Counted from the stretch's first letter, positions 16,770-25,958 are shown. The stretch: 64,000 bases of DNA from CAIVVT01 sp963757265 (GCA_963757265.1 CAVWRA010000006.1:1612001-1676000); one strand, 5' to 3'. A program made the numbers and translations. The notes: generated from the sequence alone by a model not told the origin.

Positions 16770-17768
16770 TTGGCTTCCAACGCGCGAATCCTCACCTTCG
16801 GCCTGATGCCGTGGCTGGCCGTGGCCGCGTGGGCCGTCCCGCCGCAGCCCGATTCCAAGCTCTTGCGGCTGGAACGCTCGCTCGACGTCATGGGGACGAC
16901 ATATACCGTGACGGTCTATGGCGGGGACCAGTACAAGCTCGACAGCGCCATTGACGACGTCTTCGACGAGGCCCGCCGGCTGGACCGCATGCTGTCGAAT
17001 TATCGCCCCGAGAGCGAATGGAGCCGCGTCAACCAGCAGGCCTTCCACGCCCCGGTGCACGTATCCGAGGAGCTGTACCAGTTGCTCGACGCGTGCCTGC
17101 GTTACAGCCGCGAAAGCGAGGGCGCGTTCGACATCACGGTCGGGCCGCTGATGAAAGTCTGGGGCTTTTACAAGGGCACCGAACGCATTCCCCACCAGGC
17201 CGAAATTCGCAGCGCCCTGGGGCGCATCGGCTATCAGCACATCCACCTCGACCCCGCCGCGCGCACGGTGCGTTTCGACGCCCCCGTGGACATGGATCCG
17301 GGTGGCATAGGCAAGGGCTATGCCGTGGACCGCATGGTGGATATCTTCCGCCGCGACGGCGTTGGCACGGCCCTGATTTCGGCCGGCGGTTCGAGCATTT
17401 ACGGCCTTGGTGCGCCGCCCTCGGAGCCGCGCGGCTGGCACATCGTGCTGCCCGACCCGCGCAACCCCCGCCAGACCGCCTGGGAGATCTATCTCCGGGA
17501 TATGTCCATGTCGACCTCAGGGACCACTGAGAAGTTCTTCGTGGCCGGGGGCAAGACCTACAGCCATCTGATGGATCCACGCACCGGCTACCCGGTGCAG
17601 GGCATGCTCACTGTGTCGGTGGTGGCGCCCAAAACGCTCGACAGCGAGGCCTGGGGCAAGCCCTATTTCGTGCTCGGCCGGGAATGGGCTATGCGGCACA
17701 AACCGAAGGAATTCAGAGTCTTCCTATGCGAGGACAGAACGGAGAACGCATGCGTGTCCCTCCCATGA
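16770..17768 (+). CDS. apbE: FAD:protein FMN transferase (ApbE)
   Basis: ApbE attaches FMN covalently to Thr/Ser of exported flavoproteins such as NqrB/RnfG, using FAD and Mg2+. Family blocks are VMGTTYTVTVYG, MLSNYRPESEWSRVN, FDITVGPLMKVWGF, MDPGGIGKGYAVD, ISAGGSSIYGLG and HLMDPRTGYP. The start is uncertain: TTG at 16770 gives a plausible signal peptide (LASNARILTFGLMPWLAVAAWA), an upstream TTG at 16698 gives 356 residues, and ATG at 16806 is also possible. None has a good ribosome-binding site. The stop overlaps or abuts the hemE start region, suggesting cotranscription. Confidence 0.92.
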   Translation: MASNARILTFGLMPWLAVAAWAVPPQPDSKLLRLERSLDVMGTTYTVTVYGGDQYKLDSAIDDVFDEARRLDRMLSNYRPESEWSRVNQQAFHAPVHVSEELYQLLDACLRYSRESEGAFDITVGPLMKVWGFYKGTERIPHQAEIRSALGRIGYQHIHLDPAARTVRFDAPVDMDPGGIGKGYAVDRMVDIFRRDGVGTALISAGGSSIYGLGAPPSEPRGWHIVLPDPRNPRQTAWEIYLRDMSMSTSGTTEKFFVAGGKTYSHLMDPRTGYPVQGMLTVSVVAPKTLDSEAWGKPYFVLGREWAMRHKPKEFRVFLCEDRTENACVSLP

Positions 17769-18787
17769 GCAGCCGTTTTCTCGATGCCTGCCGCCGCCGC
17801 CCGACCGACCTCCGGCCGGTGTGGTTCATGCGCCAGGCGGGCCGCTACCTGAAGCCCTACCGCGAGGTGCGGGCCAAGCATTCGATCCTGGAAATCTGCA
17901 AGCGCTCCGACCTGGCCGCCGCGGTGACTCTGCAGCCGGTCGAAATCCTCGATGTCGATGCCGCCATCATCTTCGCCGACCTGCTGCTGCCGGTCGAAGT
18001 GATGGGCCTGAAGCTGAGTTTCGTGGCCGGCGAGGGGCCGGTGATCGAAAACCCCGTGCGCACGTCGGCCGATGTGGACGGGCTTTCGACCGCCAACACG
18101 GACGACCTGGGGTATGTGGGCGAGGCCATCGGGATGGTCACGCGGGCCCTGGCCGGTAAGGTGCCGGTGATCGGCTTCGTGGGCGCGCCGTTCACCGTGG
18201 CGAGCTATATGATCGAAGGCGGCGGGTCGCGTAACTTCATTAATACAAAGACATTGATGTACCGCGAAGAGACGCTGTGGCGGCGCCTGATGGGCAAGCT
18301 GGTGGACGTGCTGGGGCCCTTCGCCGTGATGCAGGTGGCCGCCGGCGCGCGCTGCATTCAGGTGTTCGACAGTTGGGTCGGCGCGCTCGGCGCGGACGAC
18401 TACGTACGCTACGTCGCGCCCTATTCGCGGGCGCTGATCGAACGCATCCGCTCCACCGGCGTCCCCGTGATCCACTTCGGCACCGGCTGTGCCGGCTACT
18501 TCAAGGAGCTCCACGCCGCCGGCGGCGACGTCATGGGCGTCGACTGGCGGCAGAACATCGACCAGGCCTGGATGGACATCAGCTACCGCTCGGCGATTCA
18601 GGGCAACCTCGATCCGGCAGCCCTGTTCGCGCCGCTGCCGGAGTTGAAACAGAAGGTCCACGACCTGTTGAAGCGCGTGGGCACCCGCCCCGGCCATATC
18701 TTCAACGTCGGCCACGGGATCCTGCCGGAGACGCCAGTGGAGAACGTCAAGGCTGTCGTGCAGATGGTGCGCGAGCACAAACCCTAG
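17750..18787 (+). CDS. hemE: Uroporphyrinogen decarboxylase
   Basis: HemE removes four acetate carboxyls from uroporphyrinogen III to give coproporphyrinogen III in heme synthesis. The signature RPVWFMRQAGRYLKPYR is intact, as are IIFADLLLPVEVMGL, FVGAPFTVASYMIEGG, VQVFDSWVGAL-type block and the C-terminal FNVGHGILPETP. ATG at 17750 has GGAG five bases upstream (345 aa). ATG at 17765 forms an ATGA overlap with apbE and gives 340 aa, nearer the usual length, so either start may be used. The real hemE contrasts with the UroD-like paralogue at 5.3 kb. It converges with hicA, overlapping it by 4 bases. Confidence 0.96.
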   Translation: MRVPPMSSRFLDACRRRPTDLRPVWFMRQAGRYLKPYREVRAKHSILEICKRSDLAAAVTLQPVEILDVDAAIIFADLLLPVEVMGLKLSFVAGEGPVIENPVRTSADVDGLSTANTDDLGYVGEAIGMVTRALAGKVPVIGFVGAPFTVASYMIEGGGSRNFINTKTLMYREETLWRRLMGKLVDVLGPFAVMQVAAGARCIQVFDSWVGALGADDYVRYVAPYSRALIERIRSTGVPVIHFGTGCAGYFKELHAAGGDVMGVDWRQNIDQAWMDISYRSAIQGNLDPAALFAPLPELKQKVHDLLKRVGTRPGHIFNVGHGILPETPVENVKAVVQMVREHKP

Positions 18788-18975
18788 CCCGGCGGCTCGG
18801 GAATCGACAGCTTGCGGCAGATCCTCCGCGCCAGCAGATTTGCGATCTCGGGATGGCGCGGTACGGCTTCGGCGTGGCCGGTCTGCGGGTTCTCCCACAG
18901 GCTGAGTTCTTTGCCCTCGCGCCGCAGGACGCACCCGTAGCGCCGCAGATGCCGCAGCAGCCCCTCGCGCTTCAA
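18784..18975 (-). CDS. hicA: HicA-type mRNA interferase toxin
   Basis: HicA toxins cleave mRNA through a dsRBD-like fold with a catalytic histidine. The 63-residue protein shows the family pattern: LLRHLRRYGCVLRREGK, then a short strand, then AEAVPRHPEIANLLARRICRKL, where H42 in PRHPEI is the expected catalytic residue. The start is TTG at 18975, with GAGGGG about 8 bases upstream overlapping the hicB stop region. It lies 12 bases after hicB. Confidence 0.8.
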   Translation of the reverse strand: MKREGLLRHLRRYGCVLRREGKELSLWENPQTGHAEAVPRHPEIANLLARRICRKLSIPEPPG

Positions 18976-18987
18976 CCCATGAACCCC

Positions 18988-19203
18988 TCAGCCGACGATC
19001 ACGCGTTCCTGCCCGGCATCCGGGGGCAGCGCCCGCAGCGACTCCTCGCGCCGGTGTTCCAGGATCAGCGCGATCGCCTCGCGCAGATTCGCCAGGCACT
19101 CCTGACGCGATTTGCCCTGGCCGTTGGCCCCGGGAACCTCTGCGCAGTAGGCGACATACCACGGCCCGTCCCGTTCCACAATCGCCGTGAATTCGTTGCG
19201 CAT
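18988..19203 (-). CDS. hicB: HicB-type antitoxin
   Basis: This 71-residue protein has the partially degraded RNase H-like fold of HicB antitoxins: FTAIVERDGPWYVAYCAEVPGANGQGKSRQECLANL (split here into its typical strand-strand-helix order) and a helix LREAIALILEHRREE. The short tail has no obvious ribbon-helix-helix or HTH DNA-binding domain. It precedes hicA, giving the hicB-hicA order, which is less common than hicA-hicB but known. ATG at 19203. Confidence 0.82.
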   Translation of the reverse strand: MRNEFTAIVERDGPWYVAYCAEVPGANGQGKSRQECLANLREAIALILEHRREESLRALPPDAGQERVIVG

Positions 19204-19465
19204 GGCTCCATTCTACCGCCGCCGCAACCACGCCTCCCCCCAATCGCGACTGAGCCGCTCGTTGCAGAGATGGAAGCCGCGACCGTGAGCGAGCCGGATG
19301 CGGCTCGACCCGCACTCCACCGCGATCGTACTATCGGCCATTGGCCGACAGGCTATTAGAGCGGCGTAACGGTTAAGAACAAGAGCCTGGGCCGCGGCGA
19401 GTGAGGTCGAGGGGGCAGGGGTGGTTGGTCGGAGCGAGGGCGTCAAGTTGAGCGCCGGGGCGGGC
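19204..19465. other. Gene-poor stretch upstream of hicB
   Basis: This stretch holds the REP-like copy at 19273-19297. Open frames cross it on both strands but none has recognisable protein features. The hicBA promoter should be near its left end. Confidence 0.5.
19273..19297 (+). repeat. Dispersed REP-like 25-mer, copy 2
   Basis: This copy contains GAAGCCGCGACCGTGAGCG and aligns with 9734-9758 (plus) and 41151-41175 (minus). Confidence 0.6.
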
Positions 19466-19576
19466 TCAGGAGGCCGCGGCATGGAGGACGGGTGGGGCGT
19501 TTTTGCCGCAGCAGCGCTTGAACTTCAGCTTCGAGCCGCAGGGGCAGGAGGCGTTGTCGGGCTCGGGCGGCCGCAT
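19466..19576 (-). CDS. SEC-C zinc-motif micro-ORF or remnant
   Basis: A 36-residue frame from ATG at 19576 encodes a complete SEC-C motif, CPCGSKLKFKRCCGK (C-x-C-x8-C-C), flanked by MRPPEPDNAS and a short Ala-rich tail. SEC-C motifs bind one zinc and are usually C-terminal appendages (SecA, YchJ-like proteins). An in-frame TGA lies ten codons upstream of the ATG, so it is not the visible tail of a longer intact gene. It may be a free small zinc protein or the degraded end of a larger one. Confidence 0.45.
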   Translation of the reverse strand: MRPPEPDNASCPCGSKLKFKRCCGKNAPPVLHAAAS

Positions 19577-19722
19577 TGGGCACGGAGTCTGAGCGGCGGG
19601 CCCTCAAAGCGCTTTCCGGCCAAAACCCTTCCCCGCGGCGGAGTTTGCGTGTATAGTTTTTCCTATCTGGGAATTCGCCCGCGAGTGGACCGGCGCGAAC
19701 AGGCGGCATGGGGGAGCTAACG

Positions 19723-22581
19723 ATGCAAGGCGCGGTTCGTGTTCTGTGTTTATTGACCGGCGCGGCGTGGGTGTGGAGCGCCGTGGCGCAACAGCCGCCG
19801 GCCGCGGCGGCGGGCGGGGCAGCCACCAAGGCCACCACGAAAGCAACATCCGGCGCTGTCGCCAACAACCCGGCTCCCGGCACGTCTGCCGCGGCCCAGA
19901 GTATGCCTGCGGGCAACGCGCCGGCCGGGCCGAGCGCGGCCGCGCAGACGCCTGTCCAGGCCGGAATCGACCAGCCGCCGATCTTCGTCCCCGCCGATCG
20001 TGAAAAGGTGACAGCCAGGGTGCTTCTGCGCGGACTCGATGCCGCGCCGGAGAAGGATGAGATCGAGGCGGGAATGCTCACCAGCGCTCAACATCCGGGC
20101 CTGCTGATCCGTCCGCAGGTGACATTCATTTCGACCACACCGTCCGAGGCGACAGGCAAGAGCCGCGAGTTCCTGACGGAGCTGACGATCGGCGGGCTGG
20201 TGCCGTTCGGAGAGAGCAGTGCTCCATTGGAGTACAAGGGACGCCAGGTGGAGGTACTGCGCTTCTCCAAGCCGGGCCTGATCGCCCGGCCGGCGACGGG
20301 GGATGCCTTCGTGGCGCGCGAGGGTGAAACGCTTCTGCTGGTACTCGAAAACCCTTCCACAGCGCAATACAATCTGGTCCGGGCGAGGCTGCGATTCGAA
20401 GATACCGATGCCTGTCTGTTCACTCCGGATCAGTTCGGAGGCTCCGGTGAGGCGGTCGAGGTTGCCAAGAGTGGGAAGGCCGCGGGGGATGAGGCGGGGA
20501 AGAAAACGGGAGGCGGGTCCGCGGACGTTTTCAAATCAATGATGTCCCAGTCAACCGGGTGCGATGCCAACAGCGGCTGGACATCGTTCAGCATCCCGCA
20601 ATATGCGCAGGTCACGCTGCGGGCGCAGCCCAAGGGTGCGTGGTTCCGCGATCCGGATACGCAATTTCCGAAGAGCGGGAAGCGCACCGGGTGGCTGACG
20701 CTGCGCTATCAGGGCGCGGGCTCCAACGCGATCTATGAACAGGACATCGCACTGCAGATCCAGTTCGAACCCAGCGGAATGTCCCTGACCCGGGCACTCG
20801 GCGGCATCCTCTGGTGGCTGCTGATCGGCGCGTTGCTGTCGCTGGCGCTGCGGGTGTCGATACCGAACATGAAGCGCAGGAGGCAGTTGAAAGACCAGCT
20901 CGTGGAGCTCGAGAGGCTGACCGCGACTATCTCCACGGAGGTGGACAGCAATCTGCGGGTCCTGCTGAGGGTGGACCTGCGGAACCTGAATGAGATGCGC
21001 ACGGCGAACTCGCCCTTCTGGCCGAGCTACGGAGCATACGCACAGCAGGTGGAGGGGGCGCTTCCCGGCTTACGGAAGCATATCGAAGCGGTGCAGAAGC
21101 TGGATGCGGCGCTGATCCGGCGGCGTCTGCTGCTGGAGCAGGGAGTGGCGCCGACGCGGCTGAGCCAGATCGAGGAGATTCTGGACGGCGTCTCGGAAGG
21201 GCTGAGGCAGGATCAGCTCTCCGATGAAGACTGGGTGGCCGTGAACCAGCAGCTCAGCGCGGCGCAGAAGCTGCTGCGCGAGCCGACCCCGCCGGAGAAG
21301 GAAGCGTTCGAGGCGCTGCTGAGCGGGCGCTGGAAGGAACTGCGCGATCACTTCCACCTCGACGACCCGGGCAGGCCGATCCGTGCCGCGTCACTCACGG
21401 GCATGGAGGCGTGCTTCCCGGCTGCGTCGCTGTTGCCTCAGCTGATGGTGGACGGGCAACAAACGGACGGGGGAGCGCAGGGGCAGGCAGCGCCGAGGGC
21501 AGCGGACCCGGACGGGATCCAATGGGTGAAGACGGTGGGAGCCGAACGGGCCGACCTGCAGTTGACGGCACTGATGCTGCTGCGGGATTTTGAGTTTCTG
21601 GCGCCGAACCGCGCATTGGGAGCTCCTGGTTCCATGGGAGAGCACGCCGCAGGGCGGGGTATCGGCCTGGATAATCCTCTCGCTAGCTGGGTAGGACGCT
21701 GGGAGTACGCAAAAGAGCAGTTAACGCCATTGCTGGCCACGCCGACCGTCAGTAACCTGCGTGACGCCAAAGCGCTGCTGCGGCGGGTGGCCGAAGGGGT
21801 CTTGGAGGACGATATCGTGGACGCTCTAGCCGGGGCGAGAGCGCTGCTGATGTTGGATCCCCCTGCGCCCGAGCCGGACCAGAAAATACGCTTCAGCGTG
21901 CGCTTCCGGCAGGAGAACCTGAACTCCGCCGCGGCGCGCAAGCTTGTCTCGTGCCATTGGACCTTCAGCGACTACCCGGTGGAAGCCATTTCCTGGTATC
22001 GGAGGGCCTGGAGGTGGATCAGGGATCTGTCCAGCAGCCAAGTGGAGAAGGAGGAGGCCGCCGCCAAAGCGAAGCACGAGGCCGAAGCTAACGCCACGGC
22101 CATTAAGCCGCACTGGGAAGACGGCTGGGACGTCTATAACTATTTCGAAAAAGGGACGGACTACAGCGACATCGGAGTGAATTTCTACAGGTCGTCGGGG
22201 ATACGTATCGAACTCACGCCGACTGAGCGGCCCGATCCCGCGCCTGGCGGGCCGATCGATGCCACGCCGACAGCGCCGCGCCCGGCCAAGCTTAGCCCCA
22301 GCGGTGAGGCGGACGACGCGAGCCAATGGCCGAAGCGCAGGGTGTTTCTCAGAACCTCTTCCGCATGGCGGGAGAATTGGTTGCGTTTCCGGCTGGAGAC
22401 GGTTCAGTTGCTTGCTACGCTCCTGGTGCCGCTGGTGGCGCTGGCCTCAACCACGCTGAACGGAGGATCGACCGGCCACTGGTGGGCACTGGTTGCGATC
22501 GGATTCGGCTCCGATACGATCAAGAACATCCTGGTCGGGCGCGACGAGCCGGCGAGCCCACCGGCGGGGACGACGAAGTAG
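19723..22581 (+). CDS. Unrecognised 952-residue envelope protein with three membrane helices
   Basis: ATG at 19723 has GGGGGAG six bases upstream. Parts in order (residues approximate): signal peptide 1-22 (VLCLLTGAAWVWSAVAQ); low-complexity Ala/Pro/Thr linker to 85; beta-rich outer segment 90-355, including a Gly/Lys-rich loop near 255 and one CD/C pair; membrane helix 362-383 (GGILWWLLIGALLSLAL); a charged helical and coiled-coil-like region 385-560; a mixed region 570-860 with a Glu/Ala/Lys helix (VEKEEAAAKAKHEAEANA); two C-terminal hydrophobic helices 885-930. This is a sensor- or scaffold-like topology, but I recognise no family. It is followed 101 bases later by another unrecognised gene on the same strand, probably cotranscribed. 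Confidence 0.85.
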   Translation: MQGAVRVLCLLTGAAWVWSAVAQQPPAAAAGGAATKATTKATSGAVANNPAPGTSAAAQSMPAGNAPAGPSAAAQTPVQAGIDQPPIFVPADREKVTARVLLRGLDAAPEKDEIEAGMLTSAQHPGLLIRPQVTFISTTPSEATGKSREFLTELTIGGLVPFGESSAPLEYKGRQVEVLRFSKPGLIARPATGDAFVAREGETLLLVLENPSTAQYNLVRARLRFEDTDACLFTPDQFGGSGEAVEVAKSGKAAGDEAGKKTGGGSADVFKSMMSQSTGCDANSGWTSFSIPQYAQVTLRAQPKGAWFRDPDTQFPKSGKRTGWLTLRYQGAGSNAIYEQDIALQIQFEPSGMSLTRALGGILWWLLIGALLSLALRVSIPNMKRRRQLKDQLVELERLTATISTEVDSNLRVLLRVDLRNLNEMRTANSPFWPSYGAYAQQVEGALPGLRKHIEAVQKLDAALIRRRLLLEQGVAPTRLSQIEEILDGVSEGLRQDQLSDEDWVAVNQQLSAAQKLLREPTPPEKEAFEALLSGRWKELRDHFHLDDPGRPIRAASLTGMEACFPAASLLPQLMVDGQQTDGGAQGQAAPRAADPDGIQWVKTVGAERADLQLTALMLLRDFEFLAPNRALGAPGSMGEHAAGRGIGLDNPLASWVGRWEYAKEQLTPLLATPTVSNLRDAKALLRRVAEGVLEDDIVDALAGARALLMLDPPAPEPDQKIRFSVRFRQENLNSAAARKLVSCHWTFSDYPVEAISWYRRAWRWIRDLSSSQVEKEEAAAKAKHEAEANATAIKPHWEDGWDVYNYFEKGTDYSDIGVNFYRSSGIRIELTPTERPDPAPGGPIDATPTAPRPAKLSPSGEADDASQWPKRRVFLRTSSAWRENWLRFRLETVQLLATLLVPLVALASTTLNGGSTGHWWALVAIGFGSDTIKNILVGRDEPASPPAGTTK

Positions 22582-22682
22582 GCTGGTTGCGCCGGGCGGC
22601 GGGACGGGAGCTTTCGAGTCGTGAGTAAGATCCCCATCATCTTGATTCTCTTGAGGCGGGTACTTTCAAGGAGGGCTGGAGT

Positions 22683-24755
22683 ATGCCAACTATAAACCTC
22701 ACCAACAACACAACCCTCAACGTTACCGCGTCGTCAGCCGACGGAAACGCAACGCTAAACCGCTATTTGACAAGTCCCCTATCCTTCGTTACTCCGGCCG
22801 GATTCGAGACCATCGCCGGGCAGAAGGTGGGAAATCTCGATCCAAGCGCCTTCCCGATCAAGCTGAGCGCTACGGGAGCGGGCAAGTTCGCCGTCGAAGA
22901 AACGTCGCTGAACCTCGCGCTGGGTGTGTCAGGTTCGGTTGGCCTGCTCGCCGGCACGGGCGCGGCGGATTATTTTAAGTCCCTCCAATGGACCGCAGAT
23001 CCGGCGGCCCCGGACCTTGTTTCGTTCGCGTTGCAGGGCACGCTGAGCGTTGGAGATACGGCCAAAGTCAGCGACTTCAGCTTTGGCATCACCCAGGGCG
23101 AGACCGTTACGCTGACCAGTTTCCGCACGGCGGCAGATACCGATAAGTTTGAGGACGCGGTCGAGCGCGCCATGGCGGCGCTCACGATTCCTCACGACCT
23201 GGACGATCTGAGGATTCTGCCGACAAATAGTGTATGCCAGCTGGATGCGTCGAGCTCCCTCAAATTCACAGCGAGCGTTACCTATAACGTTCTGAACGAT
23301 CCGTTGGCCACGACATCGATTGCGAACCTGCCGGCGATCGTGGTCAACGCCACGGCTGGAGCGACGCTGGAGGGTACGGCGACTCACACCGCGGACCACA
23401 CCATCACGATCGCCAAGCTGCCGAACGGCCGGATCCACCTGTCCGTGAGCCTCACGAAAACCGACGATTTTGAAACCAGCCTCACGGTGTCGGCGGCGCT
23501 GACTGCCGACCTGGGCAGTCAGGACGCGCTGGCCTTCCTGCTCGATAAAATCAGTCCGAACTCCACCGCGGAGTTAAAGAAGATCCAGACCGATATCCCG
23601 GCCGAGCAGGCCCAAAAAATAAGCGCCGACATCAAGAAGGCAATCGACGCGGCGCTTGCCAGCTCATTGCAAGTCTCGCTGAAGGCGGCCCTGGACGACA
23701 GCCATTCCAATAACCGGGTCTTTCTTTATGAGATTGATCTGACTGCTCTCGACGAAGGCAGTGCCGCGGCGCTCCAATCCGCGCTGACGGGGGACTTTGT
23801 TGAAATCACGCGGCCGGGAGCGAAACTGGCGGGCATTAGTGAACTCGATTCCGCGCTGAGTGTCACTTCCAAAACCCAGCACAGCCTGACGCTGCACCTG
23901 CTGGGAATCTTCAATTGGGGCAGCACGAGTACATTCATCGAGCAATCGAAGTTCGATTACACGAAAGATACGCATGAGATCGTGCTTTCGGACGAGAAGA
24001 TCCAGGTCGTGACCAATAGCCTCGACTCGGAGAAGGTACGCCACGTGGTGGTGGAAGGGATTACTCTGACCCTGCCCGCGGCCGCGAATACCCCGGCGTC
24101 CAAGACACCGCTCAGCCTGGTCTTCTTCGACCGCCGGGCCAAGACCAATCCGTCAACGATGCGCCAGTTCGTCAATGTGCTCAATGCGACGCGCGGCCCG
24201 GGCGCGGCCGGCGCAACATCGCTGCTCGGTCAGAAGCTGAAAAACTACGGAGCCTCGTCCTTGTACGTGGGCCTGAGCCTGACTCCGCAGCTGTGCCGAC
24301 AGCTCTTTGTCAACACCAATGATCAGGCGTACGAGTGGACCAGGTATCTCAGCGCGGTGTGCCAGGCGGGGGGGACGATCCTGGCCGGAGACGAGGACAA
24401 CGCGGATCGCTTGAAGCTGTATAGCGCGGGAGAACCATTCTGGGCAGCGCTGAAGGATGCCGGCTCCCCGTCCAACAAGACTCGGCTGTTGACCAATCGG
24501 GGCATCCGTCGAAACGCCATCGTAGATGTCATTGCCGTGATCTGGTGGTCATACGCCATGGCAGATTACGCGAAAGCTGTGGTGGCGGGCGATTCGCTCG
24601 TCGGGGTGGGCAGAGGAGTTGTGAAGGATGCCACGGCAGGCTTTGATGAACCATGGCTGGTTCTGGCCATCTGGTACATGCTGGGAGGACGAGCGGCCAT
24701 AAGTAGTCTGTTCACATCGTCGCTGCTCAAGCCGGCAGTCGGCGCTGCTTCCTGA
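22683..24755 (+). CDS. Unrecognised 690-residue beta-rich protein
   Basis: ATG at 22683 follows AAGGAGGGCTGGAGT. There is no signal peptide or clear membrane helix in the first 500 residues. The protein is Ala/Thr/Ser/Leu-rich with alternating strands and repeating blocks such as SLKFTASVTYNVL, TLTVSAALTADLG and LQVSLKAALDDS, suggesting repeated beta-sandwich or TULIP-like units. A helical segment (AEQAQKISADIKKAIDAAL) lies near residue 315. The last 200 residues look alpha/beta with two moderately hydrophobic helices (NAIVDVIAVIWWSYAMADYA; WLVLAIWYMLGG). It has only two or three cysteines. It probably works with the preceding membrane protein. Function unknown. Confidence 0.85.
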   Translation: MPTINLTNNTTLNVTASSADGNATLNRYLTSPLSFVTPAGFETIAGQKVGNLDPSAFPIKLSATGAGKFAVEETSLNLALGVSGSVGLLAGTGAADYFKSLQWTADPAAPDLVSFALQGTLSVGDTAKVSDFSFGITQGETVTLTSFRTAADTDKFEDAVERAMAALTIPHDLDDLRILPTNSVCQLDASSSLKFTASVTYNVLNDPLATTSIANLPAIVVNATAGATLEGTATHTADHTITIAKLPNGRIHLSVSLTKTDDFETSLTVSAALTADLGSQDALAFLLDKISPNSTAELKKIQTDIPAEQAQKISADIKKAIDAALASSLQVSLKAALDDSHSNNRVFLYEIDLTALDEGSAAALQSALTGDFVEITRPGAKLAGISELDSALSVTSKTQHSLTLHLLGIFNWGSTSTFIEQSKFDYTKDTHEIVLSDEKIQVVTNSLDSEKVRHVVVEGITLTLPAAANTPASKTPLSLVFFDRRAKTNPSTMRQFVNVLNATRGPGAAGATSLLGQKLKNYGASSLYVGLSLTPQLCRQLFVNTNDQAYEWTRYLSAVCQAGGTILAGDEDNADRLKLYSAGEPFWAALKDAGSPSNKTRLLTNRGIRRNAIVDVIAVIWWSYAMADYAKAVVAGDSLVGVGRGVVKDATAGFDEPWLVLAIWYMLGGRAAISSLFTSSLLKPAVGAAS

Positions 24756-24845
24756 TCCATGATTCATGTTGTGCCTGATAGGCAGGAGCGATCGAAGCAC
24801 CTAACCCCAGAAGCCGGTTGTGGCATCCCCCAGAAGCCGAACGGG

Positions 24846-25037
24846 ATTCTGGAGGCGTTTAGAGCGGATGGTCTGGAAAAGACGCCGTGGGTTGGCATGC
24901 TGGAACGCTACAGCCACGTTCGGAAGGCTGCGGAGCGCGACGCCGTCGCGGGTGTCACGTTGCGCGCGACGAGGCGGAATTCCGAGGGAGTGCGTGTGAA
25001 AGTTCCTGTAGTTGAGAGAATGGGCCGGATTGAGTGA
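24846..25037 (+). pseudogene. Fossil C-terminus of a tyrosine recombinase (integrase)
   Basis: The plus-strand frame encodes KTPWVGMLERYSHVRKAAER (start near 24879), then DAVAGVTL. MLERYSHVR with a following AxRDAV helix is the active-site tail of phage-type integrases, with Tyr as nucleophile (codon 24909-24911). The catalytic Arg/His boxes upstream are absent, so this is a remnant. It lies 22 bases from the 3' end of tRNA-Lys, where such integrases insert, and marks the preceding genes as a probable old island. Confidence 0.55.
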
Positions 25038-25058
25038 TCTGTAAGTGCTTGAAAATGA

Positions 25059-25134
<76 letters not shown>

Positions 25135-25466
25135 GGGTGCGGCCGGAGGAAACAACGCGAAATCGTCCTCAGTGTATCAAAGGAGTAACATCGCGGGCAA
25201 CGCGACACGCCGCTCCATCGCGCCCCAGCCTGCCCGCCGCTGGTTTCGGGCCCGCTCGCCGGCACTCTGGCGCCCAATGCAAAAACGCGCCGCGTTCGAA
25301 CCGTGCCGGCACGCAATCCGCCTCCGCCGTCGCGGCGTTTTCGATGCTTGTCTCTTGACACTGCGCTAGAATCCGATGAGCCTATCTTTATACAGAGTCG
25401 AGGCACACTTGTCACGGCTCATGCTCGGAGGATCTGGCGCGGCCACTCCGCGCGTCAGAAAAGCTG
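25135..25466. other. Intergenic region upstream of the zinc-ribbon gene
   Basis: These 332 bases hold no frame with recognisable protein features. They should contain the tRNA-Lys promoter (minus strand) and the promoter of the gene at 25467. No clear repeat or hairpin is seen. Confidence 0.5.
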
Positions 25467-25958
25467 ATGCTTTGCCCCGTTTGTAAAAGCAACCACTTTC
25501 ACCGCCGCCACCGCACGTTCCGCGAACGGCTCCAATGCGCGGCCATCTACGAGTGCGACAACTGCCACTGCCGGGACGTGGAATCGTACCTGGAACATTT
25601 CCCGATGTTTTCGCGCATCGCCCGCTGCCCCGAGTGCAGCAACACGGCCTTGCGCGTGCAGCCCTGCCCGGATCCCGTCGAACGCCTGTTGCGCCATCCC
25701 CTCAGCTATTTCCAGAAATTCCTGAAGGCCCCTTTGTTGTACTGTTCCTATTGCCGCCTGCAGTTCTACGACTGGCGCCCGCTACACGCTCCCGCGCCCC
25801 AGCCCGGCCGCGAATCGGCCGATCCCCTCGCGGCCGGCCGCTCTGAATCTGTGGCCCCGGCGCGCGGACCGCGTGGCCGACTGCCGCGCCCCGCCCCCCG
25901 CCGCCGCGCTAGTGAGCCCTCCGGCGCCGCGGCGCCGGATTCCTCTTCAGCCGCCTGA
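25467..25958 (+). CDS. Multi-CxxC zinc-ribbon protein
   Basis: This 163-residue protein has four CxxC knuckles: CPVC (3-6), CDNC (about 30-33), CPEC (about 54-57) and CSYC (about 92-95), consistent with two zinc ribbons. Between the last two is PVERLLRHPLSYFQKFLK, an amphipathic spacer. The C-terminal 55 residues are Pro/Arg/Ala-rich and look disordered. The second half resembles the 74-residue protein at 32990 (CPxC, ERxLR spacer, CSxC, aromatic). The 3' end overlaps the convergent Fe-S gene by 12 bases. Function unknown; nucleic-acid or protein binding is a guess. Confidence 0.7.
   Translation: MLCPVCKSNHFHRRHRTFRERLQCAAIYECDNCHCRDVESYLEHFPMFSRIARCPECSNTALRVQPCPDPVERLLRHPLSYFQKFLKAPLLYCSYCRLQFYDWRPLHAPAPQPGRESADPLAAGRSESVAPARGPRGRLPRPAPRRRASEPSGAAAPDSSSAA

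Noticed and set aside
18784..19722. Left attachment-site copy of the tRNA-Lys 3' end
   Set aside because: Scanning for TGGTGAGCCCGGAAGG-like sequence found nothing convincing. The left limit of the proposed island remains unknown.
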